DNA from: Bog-756 sp963737625
Lineage (GTDB): Bacteria; Actinomycetota; Acidimicrobiia; Acidimicrobiales; RAAP-2
Direction of reading: 5' to 3'
Assembly (NCBI GenBank): GCA_963737625.1
Contig: CAVTTK010000002.1
Coordinates: forward strand, 868,001 to 932,000
DNA length: 64,000 bases
The position numbers and the translations under genes are program-made. Of this stretch, positions 60,395-64,000 are shown piece by piece (within the stretch, counting starts at the first letter, position 1; the number at the start of each line of letters is the position of its first letter). Under the pieces are notes generated by a model. It saw only the letters and a program-made list of their open reading frames with translations, was not told the origin of the DNA and searched no databases.

Positions 60395-61335
60395 TGGCCG
60401 GTCGGTGGACCTTCCGGAGGGTGCTCACAGCCGTGTTGTGCGCCGGGGCGGTGTCGGCCGCCCTGGCCGCAGGCGGCCCCGACGCCCTGGTTCCGTTCGC
60501 CGATGCCGCCGGGGCTGCCTCGGAGGTCAGCGTGGCCTTTGTCGTCGATTTCGGCTCGTTGGGCCCTCCAGTGGTGGGCTGCGTACAGGTCCCCGCGGGC
60601 GACAACGGGTACTACGCGCTGAGCGCATTCACCGCTGAGCACGGTGAAGCTGCTCCGATCTACAACAGTGCGGACCTCCTCTGTTCGATCAACGGAGCCC
60701 CGGCCAACGCACCGACCGTGTGCGGAGCTCAGGTGCCCGGGGGTTACGACTACTGGTCGTACTGGCACGGAACGACCGGTTCCTGGGTCTATGCCAGCAC
60801 CGGCGCGTTCGCCGACGTGCAGAGCGGAGATGTCGAGGGGTGGCGCTACGAGACGGACGGGCACTCGAATCCCAGCGATCCGCCCCCGGCGTCGGTACCC
60901 GCCTACTCGAGCATCTGTGGATCAGTGACCTCCGCCCCGTCATCCCCGACCACCTCCGTGCCCTCCGTCCCCCCGACCACCGCGGCCGCACCGGTGGCGG
61001 TAGCTCCGGTGACGCCGGTGAGGGCGCCGCCCCAGGCCAGGCCGGGGACGGCCCCGGCCGCCACCACAACCACCGCTACGCCCGCAGCGTCCGGGGTGCC
61101 GGGAAGCGCATCGGGTCTCGGCGGTGCCACCGGTGGCGGGTCGTCGGTCACAACCTCGCCCGGTACATCGCCCCGCTCCGGACCACAGGCCCAGTCGCTG
61201 CGGGCCACACCGGCGGCGGTCGACACCCAGGGGGCGGACAACAGCACCATCCCCACCCTCATCGGGGCGCTGCTCGTACTGGCCCTGGCCGGAGGAGCGG
61301 TCATCGGCTGGCGCCGACGGGCCCGTCCGCAATGA
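60394..61335 (+). CDS. secreted DUF4430-like (transcobalamin beta-domain-like) membrane-anchored protein
   Basis: A 313-residue protein with an N-terminal signal (LTAVLCAGAVSAALAAG), an outer domain at about 45-175, a Thr/Pro/Ala-rich linker and a C-terminal membrane helix (about 285-307) with a basic WRRRARPQ tail that anchors it. The outer domain has LCSINGAP, then YDYWSYWHGTTGSWVYAS and GDVEGWRYETDG, the pattern of DUF4430-type domains, whose fold is also that of the beta domain of intrinsic factor. Four Cys may form two disulfides. Start and stop overlap both neighbours (TGATG, ATGA). Proposed partner of the toroid protein in cobalamin binding. Confidence 0.88.
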   Translation: MAGRWTFRRVLTAVLCAGAVSAALAAGGPDALVPFADAAGAASEVSVAFVVDFGSLGPPVVGCVQVPAGDNGYYALSAFTAEHGEAAPIYNSADLLCSINGAPANAPTVCGAQVPGGYDYWSYWHGTTGSWVYASTGAFADVQSGDVEGWRYETDGHSNPSDPPPASVPAYSSICGSVTSAPSSPTTSVPSVPPTTAAAPVAVAPVTPVRAPPQARPGTAPAATTTTATPAASGVPGSASGLGGATGGGSSVTTSPGTSPRSGPQAQSLRATPAAVDTQGADNSTIPTLIGALLVLALAGGAVIGWRRRARPQ

Positions 61336-62555
61336 CCCGCCGGTCCACCGCCTCCGGACGTCGTGGGCTCCACCCGGCGGCCTGGTGGCTGTGGGCCGCA
61401 TGTCTGGCCGGCGCAGCCACCCGGACGACCAATCCCCTCCTGTTGGCCCTCATCGCCGCGGTGGCCGGCTTTGTGGTGTCGGCCCGACGCACGACCGCGC
61501 CCTGGTCCCGCTCCATCGTCTTCTTCTTCCGGATGGGCGTGGTGGTCATCGTGGTGCGGGTGGTCGTGCAGATCGTCTTCGGCGACCGCCTGCCCGGTCA
61601 CGTCCTCTTCACCCTGCCCCAGGTCCCCCTGCCCCCCTGGGCCGCCGGCGTCAGCATCGGCGGGGAGGTGACCGCCGAGTCGGTCATCCAGGCGGCGGTG
61701 GACGGCCTCCGACTGGCCGTCATCCTGATCTGCTTCGGGGCGGCCAACTCCTTGGCCAGCCCCTACCGCCTCCTCCGATGCCTGCCCGCCATCCTGTACG
61801 AGGCCGGCGTGGCCGTGACGGTGTCGTTGGCCTTCGCTCCCGAGGTGGTCATGGCCATCGCCGCCGTGCGTGACGCCCGGCGACTCCGGGGCCGCCCGAC
61901 CCGCGGGGTGGCCGGACTGCGCGGCATGGCCATCCCGGTGCTGGAGAGCGCCCTGGACCGCTCCCTCCAACTGGCGTCCTCGATGGACGCCCGGGGCTAT
62001 GGGCGTCGGATGGCGGTGCCGTCGGGTACCCGACGGTGGGGGACGGGGTCCACCGCAGCCGGGCTGCTCCTGGTACTGGTCGGGGTGTACGGGCTGCTCG
62101 ACACGGGATCGCTCCCGGCCGGCGGTGTCCCCTTCGTGGCCGTGGGTGCCGTGCTGGTGGGTGTGGGCATGGCCGTCGGCGGGCGCCGCACCGACCGCAC
62201 CCGGTACCGTCCCGACGTCTGGAGGACGGCCGAGTGGCTGGTCGTGGGCTCCGGGGTGGTCGCCCTGGCCAGCCTCATCGCGGCGGCGATCATCGGAGTC
62301 CCCGGCCTCCAGCTGGTGGTCTCCCCGCTCCACTTCCCCGAGCTTCCCGTCCTGGCTGTGCTCGGGGTGCTGGTCGGATTGGTGCCGGCCGTGGCCGCGC
62401 CGGCGCCGCCCACCTTCACCACTGTCCGGCATGAGGCTCCGGTGGTCGACGGTCGCCCGGTGAGCGCCGATCGGGGCGTGCCCGACTCGGACGAACTCCG
62501 GGTGCGGGCCGGGGCAGCCGGGCCCGGGGAGCCGGTCGAGGGGAGCCGGGCATGA
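61332..62555 (+). CDS. ECF transporter transmembrane (T) subunit, CbiQ-like
   Basis: A 407-residue membrane protein, the energy-coupling T component. Five to seven helices cover the first 300 residues, and the second coupling helix has SSMDARGYGRR near 216-226, the conserved Ala-Arg-Gly motif that contacts the ATPase. The C-terminal 60 residues are a soluble acidic/Pro-rich extension beyond the usual end. ATG 61332 overlaps the DUF4430-like gene's stop and its TGA overlaps the ATPase start. With the downstream ATPase it should energise vitamin uptake through an S subunit not in the window. Confidence 0.92.
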   Translation: MTRRSTASGRRGLHPAAWWLWAACLAGAATRTTNPLLLALIAAVAGFVVSARRTTAPWSRSIVFFFRMGVVVIVVRVVVQIVFGDRLPGHVLFTLPQVPLPPWAAGVSIGGEVTAESVIQAAVDGLRLAVILICFGAANSLASPYRLLRCLPAILYEAGVAVTVSLAFAPEVVMAIAAVRDARRLRGRPTRGVAGLRGMAIPVLESALDRSLQLASSMDARGYGRRMAVPSGTRRWGTGSTAAGLLLVLVGVYGLLDTGSLPAGGVPFVAVGAVLVGVGMAVGGRRTDRTRYRPDVWRTAEWLVVGSGVVALASLIAAAIIGVPGLQLVVSPLHFPELPVLAVLGVLVGLVPAVAAPAPPTFTTVRHEAPVVDGRPVSADRGVPDSDELRVRAGAAGPGEPVEGSRA

Positions 62556-64000
62556 TCCGCTTCTCCGACGTCACCTTCACCTACGACGGGTCCAGCCGGC
62601 CGACCCTCTCCCACGTCGACCTGTCCATCGACGAGGGTGAGCTCTGCCTGGTGGTCGGTCAGACCGGATCGGGCAAGACCACGTTGCTCCGGGCCATCAA
62701 CGGCCTCGTTCCTCACTTCACCGGAGGGCATCTTGGCGGAGAGGTGAGCGTCGGAGGCCGCTCCACCCGGGACTTCCCACCCCGGGAGTTGGCCGACCTG
62801 ATCGGCGTGGTGGGCCAGAACCCAGCCACCAGCTTCGTCACGGACACCGTGGAGGACGAGCTGGCCTACACCATGGAGAATCTGGGCATCGCCCCCGACG
62901 CCATGCGTCGACGGGTCGAGGACACACTCGATCTGCTCGGACTGCACGAACTCCGCAATCGCCCCCTGTCCACGCTCTCGGGAGGTCAACAGCAGAGAGT
63001 GGCCATCGGGGCGGTCCTCAGTGCCTCGCCACGGGTGCTGGTCCTCGACGAGCCCACGTCGGCCCTCGATCCCGCAGCCGCCGAGGAAGTGCTCTCGTCG
63101 CTCACCCGGCTGGTTCACGACGTGGGCATGACGGTGGTCCTGGCCGAACACCGGCTCGAGAGGGTCATCCCCTTCGCCGACCGGGTGGTGCTGGTGCCCG
63201 GTGACGGGGCACCCCTGGTGACGGGATCCACGGCCGAGATCATGGCCGCCTCCCCGGTGGCCCCGCCGCTGGTCGAGCTGGCCCGGTTGGCCGGCTGGTC
63301 GCCGCTTCCTCTCTCCGTGCGCGATGCCCGACGACTGGCCGGAGCTCTCCGCCAGCGGCTGGCCGACGCGTCTCCACCCGGGCCCGCTCCGGTCGTGGCA
63401 GGGGCCGACGGATCAGTCGGGACCGACCCGACTCCGGCCATCCGGGTCGACCGGGTGAGCGTCGACTACGGACCGGTGGTGGCGCTCGACCGGGTGTCCG
63501 TCGAAGTGGGTGCCGGCGAGGTGGTGGCCCTCATGGGTCGCAACGGATCGGGCAAGTCCACCCTTCTGGCCCAGCTGGCCGGCCTGCGCTCGCCGACGGA
63601 CGGCCGTGTCACCGTCGCCGGCGTGCCGCCGTCCAACCTTCCGGCGCGGAAGCTCATCACGGTCGTGGGACTGGTGCCCCAGGATGCCGGGGCTCTCCTC
63701 TACGGGGAGACGGTGGCGGACGAATGTGCCACCGCCGATCACGAGACGGGGCTGGATCCCGGCACCACGGCGTCCATGCTGGACGAGGTGCTTCCCGGCA
63801 TGCCGACCCACCGCCATCCCCGCGACCTCTCCGAGGGGCAACGGCTGGCCCTGGCCCTGGCCATCGTGCTGGCCCCCGGCCCGTCGGTCGTCCTGCTGGA
63901 CGAGCCCACCCGCGGCCTCGACTATCCGAGCAAGGAGCGACTGGTCACCGTCCTCCGCAAGCTGGCGGCCAACGGCGACTGCGTGCTGATCGCCACCCAC
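62552..64000 (+). CDS. ECF transporter ATPase (A), two ABC domains in one chain, 3' end outside window
   Basis: At least 483 residues, open to the window edge. First ABC domain: Walker A GQTGSGKTT (about 37-45), signature LSGGQQQR (about 141), Walker B VLVLDEPTSALD. Second domain: Walker A GRNGSGKST (about 329-337), a degenerate signature LSEGQRLALALA, Walker B VVLLDEPTRGLD, and the window ends at the His switch (IATH). Tandem fusion of the two A subunits (EcfA and EcfA') is known in actinobacterial ECF systems. ATG 62552 overlaps the T-subunit stop. Fourth gene of the cobalamin-riboswitch operon. Confidence 0.93.
   Translation, partial: MIRFSDVTFTYDGSSRPTLSHVDLSIDEGELCLVVGQTGSGKTTLLRAINGLVPHFTGGHLGGEVSVGGRSTRDFPPRELADLIGVVGQNPATSFVTDTVEDELAYTMENLGIAPDAMRRRVEDTLDLLGLHELRNRPLSTLSGGQQQRVAIGAVLSASPRVLVLDEPTSALDPAAAEEVLSSLTRLVHDVGMTVVLAEHRLERVIPFADRVVLVPGDGAPLVTGSTAEIMAASPVAPPLVELARLAGWSPLPLSVRDARRLAGALRQRLADASPPGPAPVVAGADGSVGTDPTPAIRVDRVSVDYGPVVALDRVSVEVGAGEVVALMGRNGSGKSTLLAQLAGLRSPTDGRVTVAGVPPSNLPARKLITVVGLVPQDAGALLYGETVADECATADHETGLDPGTTASMLDEVLPGMPTHRHPRDLSEGQRLALALAIVLAPGPSVVLLDEPTRGLDYPSKERLVTVLRKLAANGDCVLIATH

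Noticed and set aside
60903..62432. 509-codon minus-strand open frame
   Set aside because: Antisense of the DUF4430-like and ECF T genes; Asp/Gly/His-rich shadow frame.

Overview
The window is high-GC bacterial DNA, dense in GTG starts and ATGA/GTGA/TTGA stop-start overlaps. The gene content points to Actinomycetota and most likely an Acidimicrobiia-type organism: F420-type LLM oxidoreductases, many acyl-CoA ligases, acyl-CoA dehydrogenases and CoA-transferases, a MoxR-DUF58-transglutaminase operon, and secreted proteins built from GYWLV...DGGIF.FGDA repeats. The lineage is an inference from gene content; no rRNA or tRNA gene was found. I see no insertion sequence, prophage, CRISPR array or origin.

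Region 1 (1-24.9 kb) is a catabolic gene cluster. It holds three CoA ligases, two class III CoA-transferases, three acyl-CoA dehydrogenases (two forming an adjacent pair), two enoyl-CoA hydratases, three SDRs, a Rieske oxygenase alpha subunit with a small partner ORF, a TauD-type dioxygenase, a cytochrome P450, an amidohydrolase, a carboxymuconolactone-decarboxylase-family protein and two closely similar TetR regulators. Together these can oxygenate a hydrophobic cyclic or branched substrate, activate it as a CoA thioester and beta-oxidise it. The substrate cannot be read from sequence; FadD3-like and hydroxysteroid-dehydrogenase-like members make a steroid or terpenoid plausible.

Region 2 (25-36.8 kb) holds a small P-loop kinase, a MoxR-DUF58-transglutaminase operon flanked by two paralogous membrane-anchored proteins (the second frameshifted), a TPR protein, a DUF302 protein and several decayed gene fragments. 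Region 3 (36.8-49.6 kb) is mixed: a phytoene-desaturase-like flavoprotein, an epoxide hydrolase, a secreted GYWLV-repeat protein, a phytanoyl-CoA dioxygenase-like protein, a three-domain secreted protein (GH99-like, DNRLRE-like, phosphoesterase), an LLM oxidoreductase, pantothenate kinase and a polytopic membrane protein. Region 4 (49.5-58.2 kb) is a glycosyltransferase operon (GT4, GT2 and a double GT4), a polyhydroxybutyrate-depolymerase-like lipoprotein and a fatty-acid desaturase.

Region 5 (58.3-64.0 kb) is the most interesting. A cobalamin riboswitch precedes four tightly overlapping genes: a secreted alpha/alpha-toroid protein ending in six near-identical 126-bp repeats, a secreted membrane-anchored DUF4430-like protein, an ECF transporter T subunit, and a double-ATPase ECF A subunit that runs off the window. 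The toroid plus DUF4430 pair has the same two-domain logic as vertebrate intrinsic factor/transcobalamin, split over two genes and joined to an ECF importer. I read this as a candidate surface cobalamin-capture and uptake system. Single-base frameshifts in two otherwise well-conserved genes (about 15.44 and 32.96 kb) may be real decay or assembly error.
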